Source: Caulobacter segnis ATCC 21756 (GTDB taxonomy: Bacteria; Pseudomonadota; Alphaproteobacteria; Caulobacterales; Caulobacteraceae). From it: DNA of 64,000 bases. Of the stretch, positions 20,001 through 27,566 are shown in pieces; the first letter of the stretch is position 1, and every line of letters starts with the position of its first letter. A program made the position numbers and the translations under genes. Under the pieces are notes generated by a model that did no database searches, was not told where the DNA came from, and worked only from the letters and a program-made list of their open reading frames with translations. The stretch is taken from NCBI RefSeq assembly GCF_000092285.1, contig NC_014100.1, positions 4,340,001 through 4,404,000 on the forward strand, read 5' to 3'.

Positions 20001-21043
20001 AGTTCAGCGGCTTGACGACCACCCAGCTGGCCGCCTTGCCCGACACCGTCGTGCGGCCCCGCATCGGCCAACTGACAACCGGCCAAATCGCGGGCGTCTC
20101 GAGCACCCTGATCGCCAGCCTGTCGACCACCGAGGTCGCGGCGCTCAGCGCCGGTCAGATCGGCGCGCTCTCCGTGTCCGCTTTCGCGGCCCTGGGGACC
20201 AGCGGGTTGGCCAACCTGACCTCGACCCAAGTGGCGGGGCTCGCTACGACGCAGATGGCCGGCCTGGACTTCAGCAGCTTCGGAAGCTTCTCGGAGACCC
20301 AGGTCGCGGCGCTCTCCGCAGCGCAGATCGGCGCCGTGAACGGCGACGTCCTTTCGGCTCTGGACGCCACGCAGTTCGCCCGTCTGACGACCGCCCAGGT
20401 GCGGGGCCTGACGACCAGCCAGATCGAGCGTCTCAGCGCCACGGACATCGGCGAGATCACCACCACCCAGATCGGCGCCCTCAATCCACAGCAGATGGAG
20501 AGCTTCTCGGCCGCCGACATTTCGGCCCTGACGGCGGGGCAGGTTGCGGCCCTCTCGGCGGCGCAGATTTCGGCGCTGACGGCGGTCCAGGTGCGCGGCC
20601 TCAATCAAACCGACATGGCCGAGCTCAGTCGGACACAGATCGCGAGCCTCACATCCAGCCAGATCGGGGCCCTCTCCATGGACGCCATCGGAGCGCTTTC
20701 GGAGGAGCAGTTCGGCGGCCTCACCGCGACGCAAGTGCGCGGCCTCACGGCGGATCAGCTGGCCGCGCTCGGCGTAAGCGGTCTCTCCCGCTTGTCGGGC
20801 CCACAGCTTGGCGCGCTGACGACCACCCAGGTCGGTCAGTTGCCGACGGCCTCGATCCAGGCGCTCAACACCACCCAAATGGGTCAGATCATGCCCAGCC
20901 AAATCCCGGGCTTCACAAGTATCCAGATCGCCGCCCTCACGCCAATCCAGCTGAGCAGCCTGTCCCGCGCACAGATCAACAAGCTGACCGCCGCGCAGCT
21001 CGATGCGATGGGGCCAGGACAACTGGAGGCGATCGGCCTGTAA
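17027..21043 (+). CDS. Giant octapeptide-repeat protein of unknown function
   Basis: 1338 residues, almost wholly built from an eight-residue repeat of consensus [S/T]-x-x-Q-[I/L/V]-x-[A/G]-L, about 165 copies, broken by a few irregular spacers (for example near residues 240, 430 and 540). Each unit begins with an S/T-x-x-Q/E pattern that fits a helix N-capping box, so a solenoid of very short helical turns is one reasonable guess. There is no signal peptide, membrane segment, RTX repeat or recognisable end domain. Similar repeats occur, from memory, in large bacterial proteins labelled exoproteins. The start is the ATG behind CTTGGAG; an earlier in-frame codon at 16985 has no binding site. 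Confidence 0.85.
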   Translation: MAVVSSDPSALSSLTTTRIAGLSAAALAAAPPSEFAKLTSRQVAAISATAIAALSAEQFARFGANQLAGLTAAQLPRLPAVGFSSTQLMVLNQAQVSALSRTQIQSLTTEALDGLRTTQIAVLSATNVSALSREQVQSLSAVQLRALSAAQLRGLSAGDMAEFSLDQLASLTPTQIGALGPTQVVSLSQSQIGALTPAQFAGLSPATMRALPPETIVLFSPDQWSRATSGQLSSLTSPQLNALGDRKAVFTATQIRSLSPAELGRAGPQFLAALTPTQLNGLAANQAAALSVTATTSLNTTQLAALDPVALGGLSPTAFSALNATQVGALSASQIARLRGDQLKALNGEDFNEFTRAQLKAFTATQIRALPAERLASLSDEAFSTFTSTQLKAMTALQLKALSRSDLAALSPEQAGALTAAQLTELSGTQLAALRQAGPFSIGQIYGITATQLNAFTPTDIASLTTTEISGLKAPQVSGLTPTALSAFNQGQMDSLGVNQLRGLTATQLSGLDDTDVGQLSATQIALLDGTQIGAMAPHLSATIIGGLTAMQVARMSVTALDALSTAQVAALGPTQLKALTAEQIGRLPSDIASALTASQITALTSKQLSALSPENLGRLSIDGLARLDASQLRGLTATQARSLTSTQISALNGTQIASLTTSQIGALSADVVTDLSTTQWASLSGTQTQGLTATQLAGLDAGDLQKLSATQWTALRSTQIAGLAATAIAALAPERLALLTPSQLAGLSPNALSALDAARIAALSTSQIAALTATQLRGLSPEDMAEFSATQIGAIGAAQLAALPSSDVAALNVTQVAALGVSQIRALAASQISALRPTQLSGLSGSQLTALSAVQIGALSTDAVAALTMTQIGALTASQIAGLGATQAANLTGEQLVGLSETQVGGLTGSFLAALGPTAFSTLTATQVARLSTTQLQSLSTTQISTLSATDFAEFSTTQVNGLNASQFAALSIANLTSLSSTRLAGLTATQFSGLTTTQLAALPDTVVRPRIGQLTTGQIAGVSSTLIASLSTTEVAALSAGQIGALSVSAFAALGTSGLANLTSTQVAGLATTQMAGLDFSSFGSFSETQVAALSAAQIGAVNGDVLSALDATQFARLTTAQVRGLTTSQIERLSATDIGEITTTQIGALNPQQMESFSAADISALTAGQVAALSAAQISALTAVQVRGLNQTDMAELSRTQIASLTSSQIGALSMDAIGALSEEQFGGLTATQVRGLTADQLAALGVSGLSRLSGPQLGALTTTQVGQLPTASIQALNTTQMGQIMPSQIPGFTSIQIAALTPIQLSSLSRAQINKLTAAQLDAMGPGQLEAIGL

Positions 21044-21112
21044 ACTTTGCGCCGCCGCGTCAGCGCGTCGACCTCCAGGGCCTCGCACGTCCGCCGGCCA
21101 AGGCCAGAATGC

Positions 21113-21147
21113 AAAAAGGCCCGGCGGGTTTCCCGCCGGGCCTTTTC
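21113..21147. terminator. Bidirectional terminator between repeat protein and efp
   Basis: An eleven-base-pair GC stem (21118-21128 with 21132-21142) and three-base loop, with an A run on the left and a T run on the right. It can end both converging transcripts. Confidence 0.88.
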
Positions 21148-21168
21148 TGTATCCGCGCTAGGGGACGC

Positions 21169-21735
21169 CTAGTCCTTGGCGCGTTCGACGTACGAGCCGT
21201 CTTCCGTCAGGATCACCACCTTGGTGCCGGCGGTGATGTACGGCGGCACCGTCGTCTTCACCCCGTTGCTCAGCACGGCCGGCTTGTACGACGAACTGGC
21301 GGTCTGGCCCTTCACCGACGGTTCGGTGTCGACGATCTCGAGGACCACGGTGCGCGGCAGGTCGATGGCGATCGGCACGTCGTTGTGGGTCGACAGGATG
21401 ACGGTCATGCCTTCCTGCAGGTACGGGGCGGCGTCGCCGATCACTTCTTCCGTCGCCACGAGCTGGTCGTAGCTTTCCGGGTTCATGAAGTGATAGCCGT
21501 CGCCATCGCTGTACAGGAAGGTGTGGTTGCGATCGTCCACGAAGGCGCGCTCGACCTGTTCGGTCGTGCGGTAGCGTTCCGAAACCTTCACGCCGTCCGA
21601 GATGCGGCGCATGTTTAGCTGGGTCACCGGGGTGCCCTTGCCGGGGTGGATGTTCTCGGCGCTCAGGACGACATAGAGCTTGCCGTCCATGTCGACGACG
21701 GAGCCTTTGCGGAGCGAGCTGGCTGCGACCTTCAC
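21169..21735 (-). CDS. efp: Translation elongation factor P
   Basis: 188 residues, three beta-barrel domains. EF-P rescues ribosomes stalled at proline runs. The loop that carries the modifiable lysine reads HPGKGTP, with Lys33, equivalent to the beta-lysylated lysine of the E. coli protein. The gene for the probable modifying enzyme, EpmA, starts 120 bases away on the other strand. A TATAGC (21811-21816, GCTATA on the minus strand) upstream may be the -10 element. Confidence 0.96.
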   Translation of the reverse strand: MKVAASSLRKGSVVDMDGKLYVVLSAENIHPGKGTPVTQLNMRRISDGVKVSERYRTTEQVERAFVDDRNHTFLYSDGDGYHFMNPESYDQLVATEEVIGDAAPYLQEGMTVILSTHNDVPIAIDLPRTVVLEIVDTEPSVKGQTASSSYKPAVLSNGVKTTVPPYITAGTKVVILTEDGSYVERAKD

Positions 21736-21855
21736 GTAGTTTCCGTCCTTGGTGGAAAGCGCGCGCGAGGCCGCGGGCGCGTTCGTGCTATTGATCCGTG
21801 AGCGCCCTCCTATAGCGAAAGGGGCGAAATCTCCAGTCTCTTCGGTTTAGAGCCC

Positions 21856-22902
21856 TTGCCGCACCCTTCCTCGACCTGGTGGCGCTCCGACGTCCATCAA
21901 GACCGCCGGCCCTTCCTTCTGGCCCGCAATCGCATCACCAAGGCCTTCAGGGCTTGGTTCGAAGCGCAGGGCTTCGAAGAGGTCGAAACGGCCGCCCTCC
22001 AGGTCTCGCCGGGCGCCGAGGCGCACCTGCACGCCTTCGCCACCGAGGCGCTGAGCGCGGGGGGAGAGGCCTCGCCCCTCTATCTTCACACCTCTCCAGA
22101 GTTCGCCTGCAAAAAGCTGCTGGCGGCGGGGGAGGAGAAGATCTTCAGCCTGGGCAAGGTGTGGCGCAATCGCGAGCGCGGACCGCTGCACCATCCCGAG
22201 TTCACGATGCTCGAGTGGTATCGGGCCAAGGCGCCTTACGAGACCCTGATGGACGACTGCGCGGCGTTGCTGGCGCTGGCGGCGGAGACCGCCGGGACAA
22301 AGCGGTTCGATTTCCGAGGCATGGCCTGCGATCCGTTCGCCCAGCCCGAGCGGCTATCGGTGGCGGAGGCCTTTCAGCGGCATGCAGGCGTGGATCTGTT
22401 GGCGAGCGTCGCTTCGGACGGCGAGACCGATCGCGGCGCTCTGGCGGCCTCGGCCCGCGCGGCCGGCGTCCGCGTCGCCGAGGACGACACCTGGGCCGAC
22501 ATCTTCAGCCGGATCATCGTCGAAAAGGTCGAGCCGCGCCTGGGCGAAGGTCGACCGACGATCCTGTGCGAGTATCCGATCCCCGAAGCGGCACTGGCCC
22601 GACCCAAGGCCGCCGATCGACGCGTAGCCGAACGCTTCGAGCTCTATGCCTGCGGCGTCGAGCTGGCCAACGCCTTTGGCGAATTGACCGATCCGGTCGA
22701 GCAGCGCCGCCGCTTCATCCTGGAGATGGATGAGAAGTCCAGGGTCTATGGCGAACGCCACCCGATCGACGAGGACTTTCTCGCCGCCCTCGGCCACATG
22801 CCTGAAGCGTCCGGCTCGGCCCTGGGCTTCGATCGACTGGTCCTGCTGGCGACGGGCGCCCGGCGTATCGAGGATGTGTTGTGGACGCCCGTCGCGGGAT
22901 GA
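21856..22902 (+). CDS. epmA: EF-P lysine ligase (lysyl-tRNA synthetase paralogue)
   Basis: 348 residues: a class II lysyl-tRNA synthetase catalytic core without the N-terminal anticodon-binding domain, as in EpmA/PoxA/GenX. Motif 2 (KVWRNRERGPLHHPEFTMLEWY) and motif 3 (GSALGFDRLVLLATGARRIEDV) are complete. It should attach beta-lysine or lysine to Lys33 of the adjacent EF-P. The start codon appears to be TTG at 21856. EpmB, which makes beta-lysine in enterobacteria, is not in the window. Confidence 0.92.
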   Translation: MPHPSSTWWRSDVHQDRRPFLLARNRITKAFRAWFEAQGFEEVETAALQVSPGAEAHLHAFATEALSAGGEASPLYLHTSPEFACKKLLAAGEEKIFSLGKVWRNRERGPLHHPEFTMLEWYRAKAPYETLMDDCAALLALAAETAGTKRFDFRGMACDPFAQPERLSVAEAFQRHAGVDLLASVASDGETDRGALAASARAAGVRVAEDDTWADIFSRIIVEKVEPRLGEGRPTILCEYPIPEAALARPKAADRRVAERFELYACGVELANAFGELTDPVEQRRRFILEMDEKSRVYGERHPIDEDFLAALGHMPEASGSALGFDRLVLLATGARRIEDVLWTPVAG

Positions 22903-22906
22903 CGGA

Positions 22907-22922
22907 GGCGAAAATTTTCGCC
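22907..22922 (+). terminator. Palindrome after epmA, possible terminator
   Basis: A perfect 16-base palindrome (GGCGAAAATTTTCGCC) begins four bases after the epmA stop. It has only a short pyrimidine tract after it, so terminator strength is uncertain. Confidence 0.4.
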
Positions 22923-23116
22923 GCCCCTCTTGAGTCCTGCCGGTTTTCTTCCAAAGTCCTAAGAGCGGGCCGGGCCCCTCTGACGTTTCGACGCTTGCGT
23001 CGGCCGTGATGTCGGACCGCATCGAGTGCGCTCGATGCCGGGTCCAGGAGGCCGCTTCCCCCTCTCAAGCCCTTCGGTCCGGCGTCGGCGCACTCCCCAT
23101 AGAGGAGAGCGACGAC

Positions 23117-23302
23117 ATGCCGTTGATGAACGCCCAGCAACTTCGCGCCGAGATCGTGCGGCTGAGCACGGCCATGCGCGAGGAAAGCGCGCGGCCAGAT
23201 CCCGACAAGGCCAAGATCCAGATCTGGAGCCTCCGAAGGCAGAGCCTCCAGGAACGGCTCTGGACGGTCGAGCTGAACGCCACCAGCGCGCGATGGGCCT
23301 GA
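23117..23302 (+). CDS. Small conserved-looking protein (61 aa), unknown function
   Basis: 61 residues from an ATG with AGAGGAGAG upstream. The sequence is charged and helical (LRAEIVRLSTAMREESARPDPDKAKIQIWSLRRQSLQERLW), with no membrane segment, so it is probably a soluble helical protein. It lies four bases before the TerB-like gene and is probably co-transcribed with it. The region 22923-23116 before it shows no other gene. Confidence 0.6.
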   Translation: MPLMNAQQLRAEIVRLSTAMREESARPDPDKAKIQIWSLRRQSLQERLWTVELNATSARWA

Positions 23303-23306
23303 GGCC

Positions 23307-23783
23307 ATGGCCAAGCCCGTCAATGACAATGAGAGCCAGGAAACGACCATGAACAACGCCGTGCGCAAGGCGCTGGGGCCGACGGACGTCTGGACGCCCC
23401 GCCAGTTGGAGCAACTCGACGCCGTGGTGGCGGCCTGCATGTTGATCGCGCAAGCCGACGGCGAGGTCTCGACCGAGGAACGCGGGCGGATGTTGGACCG
23501 CATCCGCGGTCAGGCTGGCCTGATCCCGTTCGGCGTCGACGACGTGCTCGAAGCGTTCGAAGCTCTGGACGCTCGCTTTGAGAGCCGCCCAGAGGAGGCG
23601 CGGGCCGAGGCGGAGATGATGATCCGGCAGCTCAAGGGGAGGGCCGAGGCCGTCGAGGTCGCCGCAGCGGCCCTGGCGGTGTCGATCGCTGACGGAGGCC
23701 TGGAGGCGCAGGAGCGCGAGGTCATCCTCGACATCTGCGCCTGGCTCGGCGTGTCGTCCAAGCGCTTCGACCTGGCGCACTGA
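23307..23783 (+). CDS. TerB-family (tellurite-resistance-like) protein
   Basis: 158 residues of an all-helical TerB fold. The two diagnostic acidic motifs are ADGEVSTEER (about 51-60) and ADGGLEAQER (about 130-139), which bind a metal in TerB. Relatives are often annotated for tellurite resistance, but the cellular role of isolated copies is not known. An alternative start at 23349 has a better ribosome-binding site and would remove 14 residues. Confidence 0.82.
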   Translation: MAKPVNDNESQETTMNNAVRKALGPTDVWTPRQLEQLDAVVAACMLIAQADGEVSTEERGRMLDRIRGQAGLIPFGVDDVLEAFEALDARFESRPEEARAEAEMMIRQLKGRAEAVEVAAAALAVSIADGGLEAQEREVILDICAWLGVSSKRFDLAH

Positions 23784-23864
23784 GCCCTTAGGCGCCCGCA
23801 AAGCTTGACCTAGAAGCACCTTGCGCGCCCTCCTTTTGGTCAGATGCGATCCAAGGGAGCGCCC

Positions 23865-24566
23865 ATGACCCGGCTGAAGGCCCATGTCGAACGACACGCC
23901 GTTTCGCGGATCGGATGGCTGCGCGCCGCCGTGCTGGGCGCCAACGACGGCATCGTCTCCACCGCCGCGCTAGTGGTCGGCGTGGCCGCGGCGGAGACTT
24001 CGCGGGGGGCGATCTTGCTGGCGGCCGGCGCGGGCCTGGTCGCCGGCGCGATGTCCATGGCGGCTGGCGAATATGTCTCGGTCAGTTCTCAGGCCGATAG
24101 CGAGGCCGCCGACCTGGCCCGCGAACGGCGGGAACTGGCGACCCAGCCCGAGGAAGAGCTGGATGAGATCACCGCGATCTATGTCGCCCGCGGACTGACG
24201 CCCGACCTTGCTCGCCAGGTTGCTGTCCAGCTGAACGCGGGCGACGCGCTCGCCGCCCATGCGCGCGACGAGCTGGGCATCTCCGAGCACCTGACCGCGC
24301 GTCCTGTTCAGGCGGCCCTGACCTCGGCGGCCACCTTCGCCCTGGGCGCGGCCATGCCGCTGGTCGTCACCATGCTGGCCCCGCACGGGATCATGATCCC
24401 CGTGGTGACCGCCGCGACTTTGGCGGCCTTGGGCGTTCTAGGATGGCTCGGAGCCTGGGCTGGCGGCGCTCCGCCGCTGAAGTCCGTGATCCGCGTGACC
24501 TTCTGGGGCGCCCTCGCCCTGGCGGCCACCGCCCTGATCGGCAAGGCGTTCGGCACGGTGGTCTAG
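23865..24566 (+). CDS. VIT-family iron/manganese transporter
   Basis: 233 residues from the ATG behind AAGGGAG. The VIT1/CCC1 pattern is clear: GWLRAAVLGANDGIVSTAALVVGVAAA in the first membrane helix and AGAMSMAAGEYVSVSSQADSE in the second. A cytoplasmic helical segment with EEELDEITAIYVARGL follows, then three C-terminal membrane helices. The family moves Fe2+ or Mn2+ out of the cytosol. Acidic metal-binding residues in the middle segment are present. Confidence 0.88.
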   Translation: MTRLKAHVERHAVSRIGWLRAAVLGANDGIVSTAALVVGVAAAETSRGAILLAAGAGLVAGAMSMAAGEYVSVSSQADSEAADLARERRELATQPEEELDEITAIYVARGLTPDLARQVAVQLNAGDALAAHARDELGISEHLTARPVQAALTSAATFALGAAMPLVVTMLAPHGIMIPVVTAATLAALGVLGWLGAWAGGAPPLKSVIRVTFWGALALAATALIGKAFGTVV

Positions 24567-24568
24567 CG

Positions 24569-25003
24569 CTAGACTGGAAGCGGCCGCGGCTTGCGATGCT
24601 CGTCGATGGCCACGAAGGTGAAAACACCCTCTGTCACCTTGTGCGCCTGCTCGCCGTCGCGGCGGCGGCGCCAGGCCTCGACCGCGACCTTGATCGAGGT
24701 GCGGCCGGTGTGGACGACCTTGGCGAACAGGCTGACCTCGTCGCCGACGAACACCGGGCTGATGAAGGTCATGCCGTCGATGGCGATGGTCGCGCAACGT
24801 CCGGCCGCGCGGTGGAATGCGATCGAGGCCGCCGCCAAGTCCATCTGCGACAGCAGCCAGCCGCCGAAGATGTCGCCCTCGGGATTGGTGTCGGAAGGCA
24901 TGGCGATAGCGCGCAGCACCGGCGCCTCGTGGGGCCACTCGGCTTTTTCCCAGGCCTTGGCGAGCGTCTCCGCCCGCTGGTCCGTCGGAACGCTGTCGTT
25001 CAC
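24569..25003 (-). CDS. Acyl-CoA thioesterase (YciA-like hotdog)
   Basis: 144 residues. The YciA/BACH signature is visible: MPSDTNPEGDIFGGWLLSQMDLAA with the catalytic Asn and Asp, then FHRAAGRCATIAIDGMTFISPVFVGD. It should hydrolyse acyl-CoAs of broad range in the cytoplasm. It converges on the VIT gene with a two-base gap and follows the zinc-finger gene by three bases on the same strand, so the two minus-strand genes form an operon. Confidence 0.9.
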   Translation of the reverse strand: MNDSVPTDQRAETLAKAWEKAEWPHEAPVLRAIAMPSDTNPEGDIFGGWLLSQMDLAAASIAFHRAAGRCATIAIDGMTFISPVFVGDEVSLFAKVVHTGRTSIKVAVEAWRRRRDGEQAHKVTEGVFTFVAIDEHRKPRPLPV

Positions 25004-25006
25004 GGC

Positions 25007-25291
25007 TTAGTGGCCGCCAGCGCCTTCGTAGACACCTGGAGCGAGCAGCTCGCTCTCATCGCCTTCGCCGGTCGCGGCCACGAAGCGGCGGTCACAATAG
25101 GAACAGTCGACGAAGCCGGCCGCGCCCATCTCGAGCCAGACGCGCGGGTGACCGAGCGCCCCGCCGACGCCGTCGCAAGCGATGCGGTGCGAGCGGACGA
25201 TGATCGTCTCCGGCGCGGGACCAACGATCGCCGCCGGGTCCATGGCGGTCGGAACGGTCGCGTTGGCGGTCGGGGTCTTGGCCTTGGCCAT
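25007..25291 (-). CDS. zf-CHCC zinc-finger protein (NDUFS6-like)
   Basis: 94 residues. The C-terminal two thirds match the zf-CHCC domain related to the complex I subunit NDUFS6: Cys39, His48 (GHPRVWLEM), Cys63 and Cys66 (VDCSYCDRRF) should hold one zinc. The N-terminal 25 residues are low-complexity Ala/Thr/Pro. Free-standing bacterial members are widespread in alphaproteobacteria. The ATG at 25291 is chosen because longer versions extend into unconserved sequence. Confidence 0.85.
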   Translation of the reverse strand: MAKAKTPTANATVPTAMDPAAIVGPAPETIIVRSHRIACDGVGGALGHPRVWLEMGAAGFVDCSYCDRRFVAATGEGDESELLAPGVYEGAGGH

Positions 25292-25442
25292 CTTCGGAGT
25301 CCTCGAATTCGGATCGCGGCCTTGGCGTCGCCGCGAACCAGGCATACCTATGCGACGCCGAAAGGCGCCGTCAATCGACGCGCGCCGCCCGGAGCCCTTC
25401 TGGCGGCGTTTCCGACCTCGCCGTTTGCAATCTGGACGATCC

Positions 25443-26405
25443 ATGGACCTGCCCGCCTACGCCATCGAAGCCGAAGGCCTCTACAAGACCTACGCCGGCA
25501 CGAAGACCTCGCCGGAAAAGCGGGCGCTGAACGGGATCGACCTGAAGGTGCCGCGCGGCTCGATCTTCGGCCTCCTGGGGCCCAACGGCGCGGGCAAGTC
25601 GACCTTCATCAACATCTTGGCCGGTCTGGTCCGCAAAAGCTCGGGCACGGTGCGGATCTGGGGTCGCGACATCGATCAGCGCCCCCGCGACGCCCGCGCG
25701 GCGATCGGCGTGGTTCCTCAGGAGCTGGCCGCCGACGTCTTCTTCACCCCGCGGGAATCCCTGGAGGTTCAGGCCGGCTTCTACGGCGTGCCCAAGCGCG
25801 AGCGCCGCACGGATGAGCTGCTCAACGCCTTGGGCCTGGGCGACAAGGCCAACGCCTATGTCCGGCAACTCTCCGGCGGCATGAAGCGCCGGCTGATGGT
25901 CGCCAAGGCGATGGTCCATCAGCCCCCCGTGCTGATCCTCGATGAGCCCACCGCCGGGGTCGACGTCGAGCTTCGTCGCCAGCTCTGGCAGTACGTCACC
26001 GGCCTCAACGAGTTGGGCGTCACCATCGTCCTGACCACCCACTACCTGGAGGAAGCCCAGGAGCTGTGTGACCAGATCGCGATCATCAACCGCGGTGAGG
26101 TCGTGGCCTGCGAGCCCACCGGGACCCTGCTGCGCCGGATGGACAGCCGCAACGTCGTGGTCACGCCCGAGCAGCCCGTGACCGTCGCGCCCGCCTTGGC
26201 CGGGTTCGACACCAAGCTGCGCGCCGGCGGCGCCTTCTCGGTCAGCTACCGCACCGGTCAATCGAGCGTCGAAGAGGTGCTGGCGGCCGTGCGGTCCAGC
26301 GGTTTGCTGATCAAGGACATCGCCACCGAGGACCCCGACCTCGAGGACGTCTTCGTCGCCCTGACCTATGGCGACCCGAACGCGGCCGATCCGACCAAGG
26401 ACTAG
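25443..26405 (+). CDS. ABC transporter ATP-binding protein, orphan
   Basis: 320 residues. One full nucleotide-binding domain: Walker A GPNGAGKST, signature LSGGMKRR, Walker B VLILDEPTAGVD and the switch His in TTHYLEEA. A C-terminal extension of about 80 residues is typical of the NodI/CcmA-type drug and polysaccharide exporters. No permease gene is next to it, so its partner is elsewhere or was lost. An in-frame upstream start would add a basic, unconserved tail and is not preferred. Confidence 0.9.
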   Translation: MDLPAYAIEAEGLYKTYAGTKTSPEKRALNGIDLKVPRGSIFGLLGPNGAGKSTFINILAGLVRKSSGTVRIWGRDIDQRPRDARAAIGVVPQELAADVFFTPRESLEVQAGFYGVPKRERRTDELLNALGLGDKANAYVRQLSGGMKRRLMVAKAMVHQPPVLILDEPTAGVDVELRRQLWQYVTGLNELGVTIVLTTHYLEEAQELCDQIAIINRGEVVACEPTGTLLRRMDSRNVVVTPEQPVTVAPALAGFDTKLRAGGAFSVSYRTGQSSVEEVLAAVRSSGLLIKDIATEDPDLEDVFVALTYGDPNAADPTKD

Positions 26406-26504
26406 TCAGCCTTCAGGGCGGTCTGGAAATCCTCGCCAAACTGGGTTGCCACGGCCGCTCGACCGCGCCAGCTTCCCCGCGATTTGCGTGCGGGGGATCG
26501 AGTG

Positions 26505-27566
26505 ATGCGTTTTGTCGGGTTTGTTCTGGCGCTGTGCCTGGGCCTAGCGCCCATGGCTCACGCGGAAACGTCCAAACCGATCCCGGTCAAGGTGGTGGTG
26601 CTGACCACCTTCGAGATCGGCGCGGTGACCGGCGACCAGCCGGGCGAATTCCAGCCCTGGGTCGAGGGCCTGCCGCTGAAGGAGACCATCGCCGTCCCGG
26701 GCCTCCGTCACCCCGCCCGCTGGTCGCCTGAAACCGGCGTGCTGGGCGTCGTGACGGACATGCGCGCCCGGGCCCGCGAAAGCGTCGCGGCCCTGATCCT
26801 GTCCAGGCAGTTCGACTTCTCGAAGACCTATTGGATCGTGGCCGGCATCGCGGGCGTCGATCCCAAGGCCGCCTCGATCGGCAGCGCCGCCTGGGCGCGC
26901 TATGTCGTCGACGCCGATCCCATCTTCGAGGTCGACGACCGCGAGATTCCCGGCGACTGGCCCTACGGCCTCTATTCGCTGGAAACCGACAAGCCCAACG
27001 TGAAGGGCTCGGCCGTGGGGTCCTCGGGCATGGTCTGGGCGTTGAACTGGCGGCTCGTGGACTGGGCCTACGGCCTGACGGCCGGCGCCGCGCTTCCCGA
27101 CAGCCCGTCCCTGGCCAAGCTGCGCGCGCCTTACGCGGGCGAAGCCAACGCGACCAAGCCGCCCTTCGTTCTGAAAGGCGAAGCGCTGGGGGCCACCCGC
27201 TTCTGGCACGGCGCGCGCCGCACGCAATGGGCGGAGGACTGGGTCAAGCTGTGGACCGACGGCGCCGGGACCTTCACGATGACCGACTGCGAGGACCAGG
27301 GAATACTGGACGTCCTCGATCTCTACGCGAAGGCCGGCAAGGTCGACTTCTCTCGGATCCTGGTCCTGCGCACCGCCAGTAACTATTCGCGCGCGCCCGT
27401 CGGCGCGCCGGAGTTCCCGCGAGCTTTTCACAGCGAAGGCGCGATGGCGGCGTTCGACGCGGCCTATCGCGTCGGCTCGATCGTCGTGCGCGAGCTTTCC
27501 ACCCACTGGGACCGGTACGAAGCCAATACGCCCAGCATGACGGCCAACGGAGGGGCCGCGAAATGA
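26505..27566 (+). CDS. Purine nucleoside permease (NUP family), periplasmic
   Basis: 353 residues with a clear signal peptide (MRFVGFVLALCLGLAPMAHA). The mature protein matches the NUP family, with VVVLTTFEIGAVTGDQPGEFQPWVEG, WIVAGIAGVDPKAAS and TDCEDQGILDVLD. Family members were named for nucleoside uptake in yeast, but their fold is that of nucleoside phosphorylases, so a periplasmic binding or cleaving role is also possible. It overlaps the downstream purine permease by four bases (ATGA), which supports a shared purine-uptake function. Confidence 0.85.
   Translation: MRFVGFVLALCLGLAPMAHAETSKPIPVKVVVLTTFEIGAVTGDQPGEFQPWVEGLPLKETIAVPGLRHPARWSPETGVLGVVTDMRARARESVAALILSRQFDFSKTYWIVAGIAGVDPKAASIGSAAWARYVVDADPIFEVDDREIPGDWPYGLYSLETDKPNVKGSAVGSSGMVWALNWRLVDWAYGLTAGAALPDSPSLAKLRAPYAGEANATKPPFVLKGEALGATRFWHGARRTQWAEDWVKLWTDGAGTFTMTDCEDQGILDVLDLYAKAGKVDFSRILVLRTASNYSRAPVGAPEFPRAFHSEGAMAAFDAAYRVGSIVVRELSTHWDRYEANTPSMTANGGAAK

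Noticed and set aside
17027..21043. CRISPR array or tandem DNA repeats
   Set aside because: The repetition is at protein level in one open frame; there are no identical DNA repeats with unique spacers. No CRISPR array was seen in the window.
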